Assembly (NCBI GenBank): GCA_002007465.1
Contig: LNAC01000065.1
Location: 1,288,570 to 1,352,569 of the forward strand
Length of the DNA stretch: 64,000 nucleotides
DNA from: Ailurus styani
Lineage: Eukaryota; Chordata; Mammalia; Carnivora; Ailuridae
Direction: 5' to 3'
A program made the translations under genes and the position numbers. Below, one piece after another: positions 48,015 through 58,925 of the stretch (positions are counted from its first letter, which is position 1; every line of letters begins with the position of its first letter). The notes beneath the pieces were generated by a model, which saw only the letters and a program-made list of their open reading frames with translations, was not told the origin of the DNA and made no database searches.

Positions 48015-49145
48015 GATATTTTTCAAACTCTTAGAAGAAAGCATAAAGGAAAACCTTCATGATGTTGGATTTGGCAATGATTTCTTATATATGACACTAA
48101 TAGCACAGGCAACTAAAGAAAACTAGATGATTTGGACGATATCAAAATTTAAAACTTCTGTGCATCAAAAGACACAATCAGTTAAGTGAAAAGGCAACCC
48201 ACAAAATAGGGGACAATAATTGCGAACCATATATTTGATAAGGGGTTAATATCTAGGATATATAAAGAATTCTTACAGTTCAACAACAACAAAAAACAAA
48301 CAACCTAATTTAAAAATGGGCAAAGAACTTAAACATTCTCCAAAGAAGGTATACAAATGGATAATGAGCACACAAAAGATGTTCAACATCACTAATCTTT
48401 AGGGAAAAGCAAATCAAAACTCCAAATAGATACTACCTCATGTCAACTCGTATGGCTACTACTGTCAAAAAAAGCAGAAAAGAATGTGTTGACAGGACAT
48501 GGAGAAATTGGAAAACCTGTGCACTGTTGGTGGGAATGTAAATTGGTGTGGCCACTATGGAAAACAGGATGGAAGTTCCTTAAAAGATTAAAAATAGAAT
48601 TATCATATGATTCAGCAATTCCCACTTCTGGATGTCTACCCAAAAGAATTGAAAACCAGATCTCAAAGAGATATTTGTACACTCATCATCATGGTAGCAT
48701 TATTCACAATAGCCAAAGGTGGAAGCAATCCAAATGTCCATTAACAGATGAGTAGAAAACAAAATGTTGGATATACATACAATAGAATATTATTCAACCT
48801 TTAACAGGAAGGAAGTTGTGACACATGCTACATGTAGGAACCTTGAGGAACTTATGCTAAGTAAGATAAGTCATTGTATTATAGGAAGTACCTAGAGTAG
48901 TAAGACTCATAGAGAAAGAAAATGGCAGTTGCCAGACGTTGTGGGGGAGGGGAGAATGGGGGTTATTTTTTAATGGATACAGAGTCTGAGTTTTACAAGA
49001 TGAAAGAAGTTCTGGAGATGGATGGTGTTGAAAGTTGTACAAAAGTGTGAATATACTAAATGCCACTGAACTGTACCCCTAAAAATGGTAAGATGATAAA
49101 TTTTATCTGTGTACTTGACCACAATTCAAAATAAATTTTAAAAAG
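48015..49145 (+). repeat. L1M ORF2 3' part and 3' UTR, sense
   Basis: Continuous L1 text: 'caacatcactaatctttagggaaaagcaaatcaaaac', 'cactgttggtgggaatgtaaattggtg', 'cattattcacaatagccaaagg'. Endonuclease/RT remnants are broken by many mutations. Lies in LRR intron 2. Confidence 0.93.
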
Positions 49146-49525
49146 GTATCTTTGATGTGTAACCAGAATTTGTAGTTGTTTTTATTAAAAGTGTCAGTCC
49201 GGGTATACAGTCCATTTAAACAGGCCATAGAATGCTGTCTGTGCATGTTAAAAGTGATCCTTAATGGCCCTCTCTGTCACCTGGAGGCCTTTGAGGAATT
49301 CTGTGATCGATGGCTGTGGTCTTGCCCACACAGGGCTAGTGCCCCACGAGTGACGCTGCAAACCACTGGTTGAGATGGTGAGGACCTGGGTGGAGAGCCT
49401 GTTTTTCACAGACCAGCGTCACCATAGGCAGTGACGTCCCACATTGCCTCCTCGGTCAGAAACACAGCGTAAGAAATCCAACCCAGCACTTAAGCTAGGT
49501 GTTTTCTCATTAAAAAAAGACCTCA
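49146..49525 (+). other. LRR gene intron 2, no other feature
   Basis: An open frame at 49176-49373 has no acceptor/donor pair fitting the gene's phase; nothing else seen. Confidence 0.45.
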
Positions 49526-49770
49526 GGGCGCCTGGGTGGCTCAGTGGGTTAAAGCCGCTGCCTTCGGCTCAGGTCATGATCCCAGGGTCCTGGGATCGAG
49601 GCCCGCGTCTGGCTCCCTGCTCAGCGGGGAGCCTGCTTCCTCCTCTCTCTCTGCCTGCCTCTCTGCCTGCTTGTGATCTCTCTCTCTGTGTCAAATGAAT
49701 AAATAAAATCTTTAAAAAAAAAAAATAAATAAAATAAAAAAAAAATAAAAAAATTAAAAAAAATTAAAAA
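49526..49770 (+). repeat. CAN-SINE, sense (young-looking)
   Basis: Perfect duplication aaaaaagacctca; long A/T-interrupted tail. Confidence 0.95.
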
Positions 49771-50184
49771 AGACCTCAAATGCCAGCTCTGTAGTTAAGG
49801 CTGCAAGGGCTCTTATATTCTCAGCCAAGCTGTAATTTGGAACCCTATCTCTGACCAACATGTGATTGCCTCAGGAAACCCTAAATCCTCCAGACCCCAT
49901 CAAAGCCTCTTTTAGGTTTAAATTCTGAACTGCAGAAATCCTTAGGTTGTGGTGCTTCTCACTGCTAAAAGGTGGCCTTTGTAATTCGTAGCTTTAAATA
50001 CCTCCTTCTGTCAGTTAGGTAGGGGATCCTTTGTTACCACAAGAAATGACCTTGCCATAGGCCCCTCCGTTCAGGAAACTGAGAGAACTTGACACGGTTC
50101 CACATGTTCATGTGTTGCCCCCAGTCCTGCGACTTCGCCATGAGAAACACCTCGTTGCTGAATTTGCATGGTCTAGTCCTTTTT

Positions 50185-50375
50185 TCTTTTTTTTTTTTAA
50201 GATTTTATTTTAGAGAGAGTGTGAGCTAGGGAAGGGGCAGAGGGAGAAGGAGAGAAGCAGACTCCCTGCTGTGCACAGAGCCAGACATGGGGCTTCATCC
50301 AGGACCCCGAGACCGTAACCCTGAGACCAAAATCAAGAGCCCGAAGCTTAACTGACTAAGCCACTCAGGTGCCCC
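50185..50375 (-). repeat. CAN-SINE, antisense (older)
   Basis: Imperfect duplication ggtctagtcc / ggtctagttc. Confidence 0.9.
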
Positions 50376-50554
50376 TGCCCGGTCTAGTTCTGAGGAGACC
50401 TCTAAATCCTAATACCAGTAACCAATTACCTTTTAGGAGGTAATTTAACTGTTATAGTTTTTGCCTAGTTATACGAAGGTTGGCATGGCGATACTTCTCT
50501 ATTGAAAAGAACACAACCCTAGGAGCATAAATTTGTGGGTTGGAATGTCAATAT

Positions 50555-50945
50555 CTGTGTCAGTCGGCTGGGGCTACCATAACCGAGTACCACAGATTGC
50601 GTGGCTTAAACGACAGAAATTTATTTCCTCACAGTTATGAAGGCCTAGAAGTCTGAGCCCAAGGCGCTGGCAGGCTTGTTGTCTTCTGAGGCTACTCTCC
50701 TTGGCCTGTAAACGGCCACCTTTTCCCTGTGTTTTCACGTTGTCTTCTCCCTGTATGTATCTGGGTCCTGATTTCCTTCTTGTAAGAAAGCCAGTCCGAC
50801 TTGGTTAGGGCCTACCCTAAAGACCTCATTTTAATTTAAGTAGCCTTTGAAGACGCTGTTTCCAAATTCAGTCACATTCTGAGGTACTAGGGGTTAGGAC
50901 TTAAATGTATGAATGAGGGGGCACACAATTCAGCCCCCAATAACA
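50555..50945 (-). repeat. MLT1-type LTR, antisense
   Basis: 'gtcggctggggctaccataaccgagtaccacagattgcg ... gggttaggactt' is a near-complete antisense MaLR LTR remnant; non-coding. Confidence 0.88.
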
Positions 50946-51174
50946 GAGAAAGATAAGCTACAGTGTATCTCATCTCATCATAAAGCTTGGTGTTTCCCGT
51001 TTAATTCTTCACATTGCCTTTTAAAGGGCAATTATTTCATTTTCATGCCACTTTCTCCTTGGGGAAATTAGAAAGTTGTCTTGAAGGCAAACTGATGATG
51101 GGCTTTTAGGTTACATGAAAACACAGAGTGCAGGGTCTCCCTTGCGTGAGCACCGTTTCACCTCACGTTCCTAG

Positions 51175-51323
51175 GCTTCGCTTCTGGAGTCGAAGGGGAG
51201 TGTCGCCTGCCCGGTTACCAGCCTGGAGCTCACTGACTGCAGGATGGATCTGTGGTCTCTCGGGAGACTGGGGAGGGCTCTGCCATCCAGCTGTCTGCGT
51301 TCTCTTATCCTCGATTACAGCAG
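51175..51323 (+). CDS. Unrecognised LRR gene, coding exon 3 (first LRR)
   Basis: A 149-bp exon with acceptor cacctcacgttcctag and donor GTGAGG. It gives 49 codons plus two bases (residues 112-161, the last split). The text VTSLELTDCRMDLWSLGRLG and then ALPSSCLRSLILDYS shows the ribonuclease-inhibitor-type LRR rhythm: L-x-L-x-x-C-x-L, a helix ending in a leucine pair, then L-x-x-L-x-L-D. The split codon AG|A makes Arg with the first base of exon 4. This exon is found only by its splice signals and phase, because an overlapping longer frame in the same stretch hides it. Confidence 0.8.
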
Positions 51324-51519
51324 GTGAGGCTGGAATGTGGGCTTCCTTCAAGGCTCCTGCCACTGTTGGCTGAGGGAGGCAAAGGCAGGGAGGGCAGTGG
51401 CCTGGTTCCTTGTGCCTCACCCGGTCATCGCTGAAAGGGGATACTCCAAAATCTCCTTAGAGCTGATGTTCTGGGGTAGATGTCAGGGTTCTCAAAAAGA
51501 GGCTTTATTCATTCATTTT

Positions 51520-51645
51520 TCCTTCCTTCCTCTCTCCCTCCCTCACTTCCTTCTTCCTTCCTCCCTCCCTCCTTCCTTTCCTTCCCTCCCTCCCTCCCTC
51601 CTTTCCTTCTTTTCACCTTCCTTTTATTTCTTTCTCTTTATTCAT
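51520..51645 (+). repeat. Polypyrimidine (CCTT/CCCT)n tract
   Basis: About 125 bases almost purely C and T, 197 bases after LRR exon 3. The proline/serine-rich open frames over it are low-complexity artefacts. Confidence 0.95.
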
Positions 51646-52020
51646 TTATTCTGTCAACAAATATTTGTCAGTGGCCTGTTTGTGCAAGACACTGTGCTCT
51701 TTGCTAAGGAAGATACAAATGCATAAAACGCAATGCCATTGAGCAAGGAACTCCTCAGTATAGTAGAGGAGAGGACTATATGTAACTTGCTCTACTATAT
51801 GTAACAGGCTCTAGGTTACATATAATGAATGTCACAAAAAAATATCCATATAAATTTTAGTGGTGGTTTGGCTGAGAGGACCCATGACCCCGTTCGGGAC
51901 AGCCCATTATTCGCCAGGAGTGGAGGTGGGAGGAAAAGTGTCGTGCCAGGGAAGAAAAGAGCCAAGTCTTGTGATTTGCTGCAGCAGCAGGCTGTCAGGG
52001 GAGGGTCAGGGGGTAATAAT
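51646..52020 (+). other. LRR gene intron 3, possible ancient repeat start
   Basis: 'tcaacaaatatttgtcagtggcctgtttgtgcaagacactgtgc' resembles the opening of the unnamed repeat at 4565. The remainder is unassigned. Confidence 0.4.
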
Positions 52021-52024
52021 AATA

Positions 52025-52290
52025 ATGATAACACCAGCTGATTGCTATTGAGTGCCAACTGGGTGCCAAGCACAGTGCATGGTTAATCTCATTTACTCTT
52101 CCAACAACAGAGAGATATGTACCATTACATATGGATGTAGGATAGATAATGACAGATATGTACCATTTCTATCCCTTGACTCTGTATAGATGAGGAAAGA
52201 CTCAGGGGAATTAACTGGCTTGTTCAAGGCCGTCCGGCTCTTAGGGATGAAGCCCGGATGTGAACCCAGCTGTCTCAATCCAATTCCACT
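52025..52290 (-). repeat. MIR
   Basis: 'ctattgagtgccaactgggtgccaagcacagtgc ... gaagcccggatgtgaaccca' is antisense MIR with an internal duplication of 'agatatgtacca'. Confidence 0.78.
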
Positions 52291-52709
52291 TCTGATCTGT
52301 GATACTGGATTGCTGGGGAGGGGGAGGGGTCTATGGTGTGCCATCCATAATTAATTTCAACCTGCTCGTGTGATGTGGGATTAGGGATTAGGGCCCTGGT
52401 GGTGACAAGTCTGTCCGCAAAAGCTGGGGAGAAGGACTATGTCTGGAGTTTCTCCATGTTTCTGAGACGCTTGTGGGAGCCTCAGTCAGGGTTTCCTAAC
52501 ACAGGACAGCAGAAGGCCAGCGTCCTCAGGACACCCCACAGTGACTGAGGATTGGCCTGGGAGTCTCCCAGCTTCCCACACTGCACTGGGCAGAACCAGC
52601 CCCCCTGCTGAGACCCGTCTGGATGCAGCCCCTGCGCTGACCCAGAGACTTGCACTGGCAGGAAGACAGAAGGGAGAACAAAGGAATCCCCAGTGTTAGG
52701 AAACAGCTT
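52291..52709 (+). other. LRR gene intron 3, no other feature
   Basis: Nothing identified. Confidence 0.5.
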
Positions 52710-52907
52710 CCTTTATTTATCTGGGGGGTGGGGGCTGCGGGGAGAGACAGAGGAAGGGGCAGAGGGAGAGGGTGAGAGAGAATCTCCAGCAGACTTCGTG
52801 CCCAGCTCAGAGCCCAACGTGGGGCTTCATCTCAGGACCCTGAGATCGTGAGCTGAGCCAAAATCAAGAGTTGGATGCTTACCCGACGGAGCCTCGTAGG
52901 CGTCCCA
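52710..52907 (-). repeat. CAN-SINE, antisense (older)
   Basis: Duplication ggaaacagctt on both sides. Confidence 0.9.
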
Positions 52908-53778
52908 GGAAACAGCTTATTTTCTTTGTCAGTTGAAATCCAGCTATTGCCGAGACACCTAGAGTTGTCAGGGTTGGGTGGTTGGGATCACCACTGAGAC
53001 CTCAATGCTGTTAAGACTGCAGGTTATCGGCCTCCGGGGCCTGCCCTCCGGTTTTCTCTGGGAGGCTCTGAAGCCCACCCGGCAGTATGCCCTTCCTTCC
53101 CCTCCACAGCTGCCTCCCCACACCCACCCCAGTAGCTGACTTCCATGATTACGGGTTAGATGAACTAGTAAATTGAAGAAGTTATTTCTGTTAATACGAT
53201 GCACCTCATCTGAAAGTTCAGACACTGACATTCCAAATGGGCTGACGCCGTCCCTCCACCTCACTGTCGCTGTTTCCTGACCTAGCGCCTGTATCTGGAG
53301 GCCGCGTGGGCGTGATGCCCGTGACTTCTCTTCGCAAAGTCGAAGGACTAGGTGAGACAAGGTGAAGGGCAGCACAGGGCCAGGAAGGAGCGCCGAGAGG
53401 CTGAATTTTCCCAGACTCTGCTCCCTCCTTACACAGCCTCCCGCTGCTGGGGTCTTCCCAGACCCCTTTATCCCTGCCAGCTGGGCAATCTCTCCTGTCT
53501 TCTGGATCCACAGCTCGCTATCTGCTCCCTTGAGTGGGTACTTCAAACCGTGCTCTGCTCCCTTCCCCCAGGAGGCAGATTCTGGGTTCCCCTTCCTCCA
53601 CAAGCAGGCTATCCTCTTCGCAGTCACCCAGCTCACCCCGATGGCCCCGGCCATGGAAACCCGAAGTAAGGATCCCGTAAAATCTGACCTGCCCTAGGGA
53701 GTTCCTTAACGTGAATTACCCAACAGGTGACATAGACTTTATAAAAGTCACTAATTTGTTGCCATCATGTCTTTCTAG
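52908..53778 (+). other. LRR gene intron 3 end; antisense open frame
   Basis: A 228-codon ATG-started frame on the minus strand (52968-53654) covers most of it. I see no promoter, family or splice support, so it is not called a gene. Confidence 0.4.
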
Positions 53779-53919
53779 ATTTGGAAAGGAAGAAATTGAG
53801 AGTATTTTCTCAGGCCTGGAGAACAACCAGAGGCTTCAAGTCCTCAGTTTGCGCTACTGTGGTCTGGGGCCACAGAGGGGGCCGCGGCTGGGTGCCATTG
53901 CGCGCCAGAGCTCCATCTG
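53779..53919 (+). CDS. Unrecognised LRR gene, coding exon 4 (second and third LRR)
   Basis: A 141-bp exon, acceptor catcatgtctttctag and donor GTGAGG. One base completes Arg161, 46 codons follow, and two bases of a Cys codon remain. It reads FGKEEIESIFSGLENNQRLQ, then VLSLRYCGLGPQRGPRLGAI. This is the signature of RI-type LRRs: GL-x-x-N-x-x-L-x-x-L-x-L-x-x-C-x-LG, then G-x-x-L-x-x-I. These repeats stack into a beta/alpha horseshoe and usually bind protein partners. Exon length (about 141 bp) is typical of a two-repeat LRR exon. Confidence 0.85.
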
Positions 53920-54317
53920 GTGAGGTGCATCCCCTGTCCACCTCCTGCCCTCTGTCTGCAGTTATCTAACCAGCTCAGTCACAAGTCTGCTCACCCACGA
54001 ATTCCCCTGGCTTGCTTCTCCCTACGTTTGTAGTCTTCTTTTTCTACCCTCTAGTTATTTTTGTTTTCTTTTTCTTAATTATGAGAGAAAGATCCTTTAG
54101 TTACACTTGAGAATCAAGGGTATCATGCTATAGGCCTGTTTTGGGCCTGATGACATGGTCCCTAGGGCTGTTTTTTACAACGTGGTCTATTATCTATGAT
54201 GATTATTTATCTATTATTTTACAACTAGGTCTATTATTTTATGAGGCGAAGACCTCAAAGCCAAATTTGTGGAGGTAAAAGTAACATCAAATGAACGGTG
54301 TATTTCACCCTCCCCAG
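53920..54317 (+). other. LRR gene intron 4
   Basis: Short intron (398 bp) with local duplications of 'tctattatttt'; no named repeat. Confidence 0.65.
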
Positions 54318-54463
54318 TGAGCTGCACCTCGACGGCAATTACTTACAGTGTTCTGGAGCTCTGGCTCTTCTCAGACCCATAGCGAAGTACGCAGAGATGC
54401 AGGGGAGAGAGCAGCCAGCCACAGCCCCCCCAGACCCCGGGAGTCCCCCTCAGCAGCTGCAGG
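54318..54463 (+). CDS. Unrecognised LRR gene, coding exon 5 (third LRR, then proline-rich segment)
   Basis: A 146-bp exon, acceptor cacctccccag and donor GTGAGT. Its first base completes Cys208, then 48 codons and one base follow. It begins ELHLDGNYLQCSGALALLRP, the classic L-x-L-D-G-N-x-L-x-x-x-G-A-x-x-L repeat, continuous with exon 4 (QSSI-C-ELHLDGN). After IAKYAEM the sequence changes to a Glu/Pro/Gln-rich linker. A frame read past the donor stays open to 54639, so a retained-intron form could end there, but the donor is near consensus. Confidence 0.82.
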
Positions 54464-54584
54464 GTGAGTGCCGGGGACCTGGGCTCTCCACTCTTTGGGG
54501 CTACCTAAAAGAAGGAAACTGCTTTGTGATTAAAAGTGACCTTCCCAGTGGTCAGTGGAGATTCTTCTTCCTGTGTCTGAATGA

Positions 54585-55022
54585 GAGCAGAATAATGGGC
54601 CCCCAGCAATGTCTTTGTCCTAATCCTCAGAACTGGTGATTATGTTACCTCACGTGGCAAAAGGGACTGTGCATTTAGGGCCTTGAGACGGGTCTTTATT
54701 CTGGATTCTCTGGGTGGGTCCAGTGTCATCCCAGGGTCTTTGCAAAGAGACTTTTGCAAGAGATGTGACCATGGAAGGAAAGGTTGGAGTGAAGGGAGGA
54801 AGGGGCCAGCAGCCAAGGAATGTAGTTGGCCTTGAGGAGCTGGAAAGGGCAGGGCAAGGAATTCTTCCCCAGAGCCACTAAAAGACACACAGTCCACCAA
54901 GGCCTTGACCATGAGACCCATGTTGGACTTGGGACCTCCAGGTCTGTAAGGTCATAGACTTGTACTGTTTTAAGCCACTAAGTTTACGGTCATTTGTTCT
55001 AACAGCAGTGGGGAACTAGTAT
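54585..55022 (+). repeat. MLT1-type LTR, sense
   Basis: 'taatcctcagaactggtgattatgttacctcac ... ttttaagccactaagttta' is MaLR LTR text; non-coding remnant. Confidence 0.85.
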
Positions 55023-55046
55023 GGCATGTTAATCTGAGTTCTTCAG

Positions 55047-55218
55047 TTCAGGGTGCTCAGATGGTTGGGCGTCTGCCTTTGGCTTGAGTTGTGATCCTAG
55101 GGTCCTGGGATCAAGTCCCACATTGGGCTCAATGCTCAGCGGGGAGCCTGCTTCTCCCTCTGCCTCTCTCTCTTTTCTGTCTCTCATGAATAAATGAATA
55201 AAATCTTAAAAAAAAAAA
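55047..55218 (+). repeat. CAN-SINE, sense (older)
   Basis: Imperfect duplication tgagttcttcag / tgagttcaaag. Confidence 0.9.
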
Positions 55219-55895
55219 ACAAAAACTTTTGAGTTCAAAGTAGAAGCCACCCAGGCAGAATTCAAGGTAAATCAGGGCTTATTGGCTCACATCACTGAGA
55301 TGCCCACAGCTGTCTTCAGAGATAGCTGAATGCAGGGGCTCATCTGAGGTCATCAGGAGACCCCGAGTTTGCTGCTCTTGACTCGACTTCCCTTCTGAGG
55401 GTGGGCCTTCTGTCCCAGTGTGGTCAGCCTCCCTCCAGGCAAGAAAGAGCAGTTGACACATCTGCCAGCCATCCCAGGGCTCTGGCATCATGACTTACCA
55501 ACCAGAAAGTGTGAGCATTTGTCTCCCAGTGACTGTGGGTCAAATCCCCTGCGGAGACTCTCGCCGGCCCTCCCTGGGGCACATACACACCTCTCGGACC
55601 AGTCCCTAAAGCACAGGATGTGCTAAGCCATAATTGGCCCCAACTGATCAACAGCCCTTGGGGGAAGGGTGGAGCATTCTGGTGGGCAGCCAAACCAGAA
55701 GCTTGTGATTTGCTGGCGAATGGAGCCACAGTGCCTCCAAGAAGTAAGCCGATGAGGAGGACAGATATGGGACAGGCAAGAACACAGCTGATTACTCCCT
55801 TGTAGAGGCTTATCGTTTGTTTTAATAGATCCCCAATACACATGTTTATGACACATTTGAAAGCTGACTACTTTGAATCATTGTTAACAGAAACT
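55219..55895 (+). other. LRR gene intron 5, no other feature
   Basis: Overlapping open frames on both strands (55424-55856) lack support. Possibly old repeat-derived. Confidence 0.4.
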
Positions 55896-55899
55896 ATAG

Positions 55900-56140
55900 C
55901 AAGTGGCTAATAGCAGACATAGAGTCAGGTCTGGGTTCAAATCCTACCCCAGCTGTGCATTAGTTTGGGCAAATTATCAAGCTAATCTAACTTTAGCTTC
56001 TTAAGCTACAGAATAAAGGTAACTACCTCAGAGTGTTTAGTGGGGAGGAAATGGTGTAATGTGATGCAGTTAGCATGAAGCCTGGCATGTAATAAGTACT
56101 TGAGGGACATTAATTATCATTGTTACCATCGTCATTATTA
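55900..56140 (+). repeat. MIR
   Basis: 'gagtcaggtctgggttcaaatcctaccccagctgtgcattag ... aataagtacttgagg' is sense MIR. Confidence 0.85.
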
Positions 56141-56298
56141 TTATAACAATGACCTTTTCCCAGGAGAGTAAACTTGAGTCAGGTTGGCGAACACAGTCAC
56201 TCTACTTGCTGGAAAAAATGAAAATAAAGAGCTCAAGGCTAACGTGCAGCGTGGGGACCACTGTTAAATATACCGTATCGTATATTTGGAAGTTGCGG

Positions 56299-56413
56299 AA
56301 GGGCGCCTGGCTGGCTCAGTTGGTGGAGCGTGCAACTCTTGATCTCAGGGGTGGTTAAGTTCGAGCCCCATATTGGGTGGAGAGATTACTTAAAAAAATA
56401 AAATCTTAAAAAG
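56299..56413 (+). repeat. CAN-SINE, sense (short older subfamily)
   Basis: Head gggcgcctggctggctcag, ends 'ggagagattacttaaaaaaataaaatc' without a CT body. Confidence 0.9.
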
Positions 56414-56927
56414 AACAAGTTGCCAAGAGAGTAGATCTTAAAAGTTCTCATCAGAAGAAATAAAATTTGTGACCATGTGTTTTGGTGGGCGTTAACTAAC
56501 TTACCGTGATGAACATTTCACAATATATACAAATATCAAGTCATTATGTCATACACCTGAAACTAATAATCTTACATGTTAATTTTACCTCACGAAAAAA
56601 AGGATTCACTGACTTGTGCTATTAAAAAAAAAGAGTCGAGGCTACTTTGTGGAAGTGAGTGCAAAGAACTTGTAACTATGAGAAATTTGTAAATACAATA
56701 GCTGTCCTCCATTTAGGAACTTACCTGGTATCAGAATTCTATAGGTTACTTGTTGAATTTGATATTTCAGTCAACCCAGTAAAGACACAAAAGGAAGCTG
56801 GTAAACAGAGTCTGCTTTCCAAACACGACTCTCCCTCTGCTGTTTTTACAAGATTGGCGCCAGGGTCCTAGTTAGGGAGTCCTATATTGTGATTTCAGGA
56901 CCGAAACAACCAAGTAAATCTATGACT
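56414..56927 (+). other. LRR gene intron 5, no other feature
   Basis: Start may be L1-derived ('tcatacacctgaaactaataatc'); otherwise nothing named. Confidence 0.4.
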
Positions 56928-57129
56928 TTTTTTTTTTTTTAAGATTTTATTTATTTATTTGCCAGAGAGAGAGAGAGCACTAGTAGGCAGAGTGGCAGGC
57001 AGAGGGAGAGGGAGAAGCAGACTCCTGCTGAGCAGGGAGCCCCGTGATGCGGGACTTGATCCCAGGATCCTGGGATCATGACCTGTGCCAAAGGCAGATG
57101 CTTAACCAACTGAGCCACCCAGGGATCCC
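56928..57129 (-). repeat. CAN-SINE, antisense
   Basis: Duplication aaatctatgactttt / aaatctgtgactttt. Confidence 0.94.
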
Positions 57130-57161
57130 CAAATCTGTGACTTTTAAGAAAAATAATTGAA

Positions 57162-57289
57162 GGGGCCCCTGAGTGGCTCAGTCAGTTAAGTGTCTGCTTT
57201 TCGCTCAGGTCATGATCCCGGGGTCCTGGGATGGAGCCCTTGCCTCTGTCCTCAGCAGGAAGTCTCCTTGTCCCTTTGCCCCTCCCCTG

Positions 57290-57330
<41 letters not shown>

Positions 57331-57358
57331 TCAAATAAATAAATCAAAAAAAAAGAAA

Positions 57359-57390
<32 letters not shown>

Positions 57391-57392
57391 GA
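57162..57392 (+). repeat. CAN-SINE with (GT)n and (GAAA)n
   Basis: Sense copy whose CT body is replaced by about 20 GT units (57291-57329) and whose tail is (GAAA)7. Imperfect duplication aataattgaag / agaattgacaa. Confidence 0.93.
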
Positions 57393-57825
57393 ATTGACAA
57401 TATCAAAGCAGTGTCTCAAGGGATTGGTATGTGACAGGCAGGACCAGGTGTGAGGTGTGGGATTGGAAAGGCAAAGAAGCGACAAGGACGTGGGGGAGGA
57501 AATGCGGAGTTCTCCTAGTCTGGTTGTTCTAAGTGGTTTCTGCCCAAAAGAGTGTGAAGGCTTGATTTTTAAGGGTTCTGGATTTGCTTTCCCAGAGAGC
57601 CAAACAAGCGAAGGTCAGAGCTGACCTCCGAGAGCCTTGCCCTGTCATCCTTCACCACAGCCCGGGACAGGGTGGAAGCTGCCACAGCTGGGCTGGGCCC
57701 CGTGGTCAGTGGTCAGCTCACAGAACCTCTTTGAAGTTCCTCTCATTATTCATTCGCTTGAACCTTGATTTTTAGGGAGGTCAGCTGGTATATTTTAGCT
57801 CCTCTGCACCCTTTTGGGTAACCGT
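57393..57825 (+). other. LRR gene intron 5, no other feature
   Basis: A weak acceptor-like 'gctttcccagagag' at about 57597 was considered; no phase-compatible exon follows. Confidence 0.4.
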
Positions 57826-58175
57826 ATTAGTCTTCGCTGGCTGCCATGACAAAATAACAAGCTGGTTGGCTTAAACGAATTTATTTTTCCACCATTCTGG
57901 AAGCTCCAAATCCCAGATCCATCCGCGTGCTGGCGAGGTCGGTTCCTGGTGAGAGCTCTCTCCCTGGCCTGCAGAGGGCGCCCTCTTGCTGCGTCTTCCG
58001 TGGCCTTTCCTAGGTGTGAGTCAGCAGAGGGCGAGACAGAGCTCTCTGGGTCTCTCCAATAAGAACACTAATCCTATCTGATCAGGGTTCTCCCCTTATA
58101 GGGGCCCCATCTCTAAATACGGCCACACTGGGGACTCAACATAGGAATATTTGGGGAATACAAACACGCAGTCGA
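57826..58175 (-). repeat. MLT1-type LTR, antisense
   Basis: 'gtattagtcttcgctggctgccatgacaaaataac ... gggactcaacataggaatatttgggg' is an antisense MaLR LTR remnant. Confidence 0.88.
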
Positions 58176-58337
58176 TACCAGTAACGTGCGTACCTGCCGA
58201 GAGTAAAAGTACCTTGTATTTCGAAGCTAGGTGGATAAATCTATTCAGATCTACTCAGGCGCATTTCATTTTCCCAATTAGATTTCACTTCGTAGCCACT
58301 AGGAGAGTCATAAATGAAAAAAGAGGCACAGGAGGCA

Positions 58338-58391
<54 letters not shown>
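58338..58391 (+). repeat. (AAT)n microsatellite
   Basis: About 18 uninterrupted AAT units. Confidence 0.98.
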
Positions 58392-58392
<1 letters not shown>

Positions 58393-58569
58393 GAGTATTT
58401 CCAGCCCTTTCCTGGTCATAGGTGGGTGTTGAACAGCCCCGCCACCCCCAAAATGTGATTCTTGAGCCAAGGAACCTGGCCCCTCACCCACACTAATCTG
58501 TGCTTTAGCTCAGCCTGTCGGACCCCTGGAACGAGCCTGGTCCCCGTCCTTCACAGCTCTTGTCCTGAA

Positions 58570-58925
58570 ACAGGGCACTAGAGACTGAATGTTATGCTCC
58601 TCCATTCATATGTTGAAGTTCTAATCCCCAAGGTGATGGTTTAGGAGGTGGGGCCTTTGGAGGTGATGCGGTCATGAGGGCAGAGCCCTTCTGAACAGGA
58701 TTAGTGCTCTCATACAAGAGAACCCAGAGACCTCCCTCACCCTTTCTGCCACGTGAGGTTATGACAAGAGGATGGCCGGCTGTGAATCAGGAAGAGGCTC
58801 TCCCCACACCCCAGATCCCCTCATGCCTGGACCTCGGGCTTCCCTAGAGCTGTGAGGAATGAATGTTTGCTGTTCATAAGCCACCTGGCCTATGGTATTT
58901 TGTTCTAGCAGCCCAAACACACCAA
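58570..58925 (+). repeat. MLT1-type LTR, sense
   Basis: 'atatgttgaagttctaatccccaaggtgatggt ... ataagccacctggcctatggtattttgttctagcagccc' is a well-kept sense MaLR LTR remnant. Confidence 0.9.

Noticed and set aside
51128..51373. 81-codon frame over LRR exon 3
   Set aside because: Different frame from the spliced one; the LRR motif and phase match appear only in the frame bounded by the acceptor at 51174 and the donor at 51324.
51337..51726. 129-codon frame with Leu/Pro/Ser runs
   Set aside because: Low-complexity translation of the polypyrimidine tract.
57252..57397. Frames with Cys-Val or Thr-His repeats
   Set aside because: Translation of the (GT)n and (GAAA)n microsatellites inside a SINE.
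58285..58491. Frame with a run of tyrosines
   Set aside because: Translation of the (AAT)n microsatellite.
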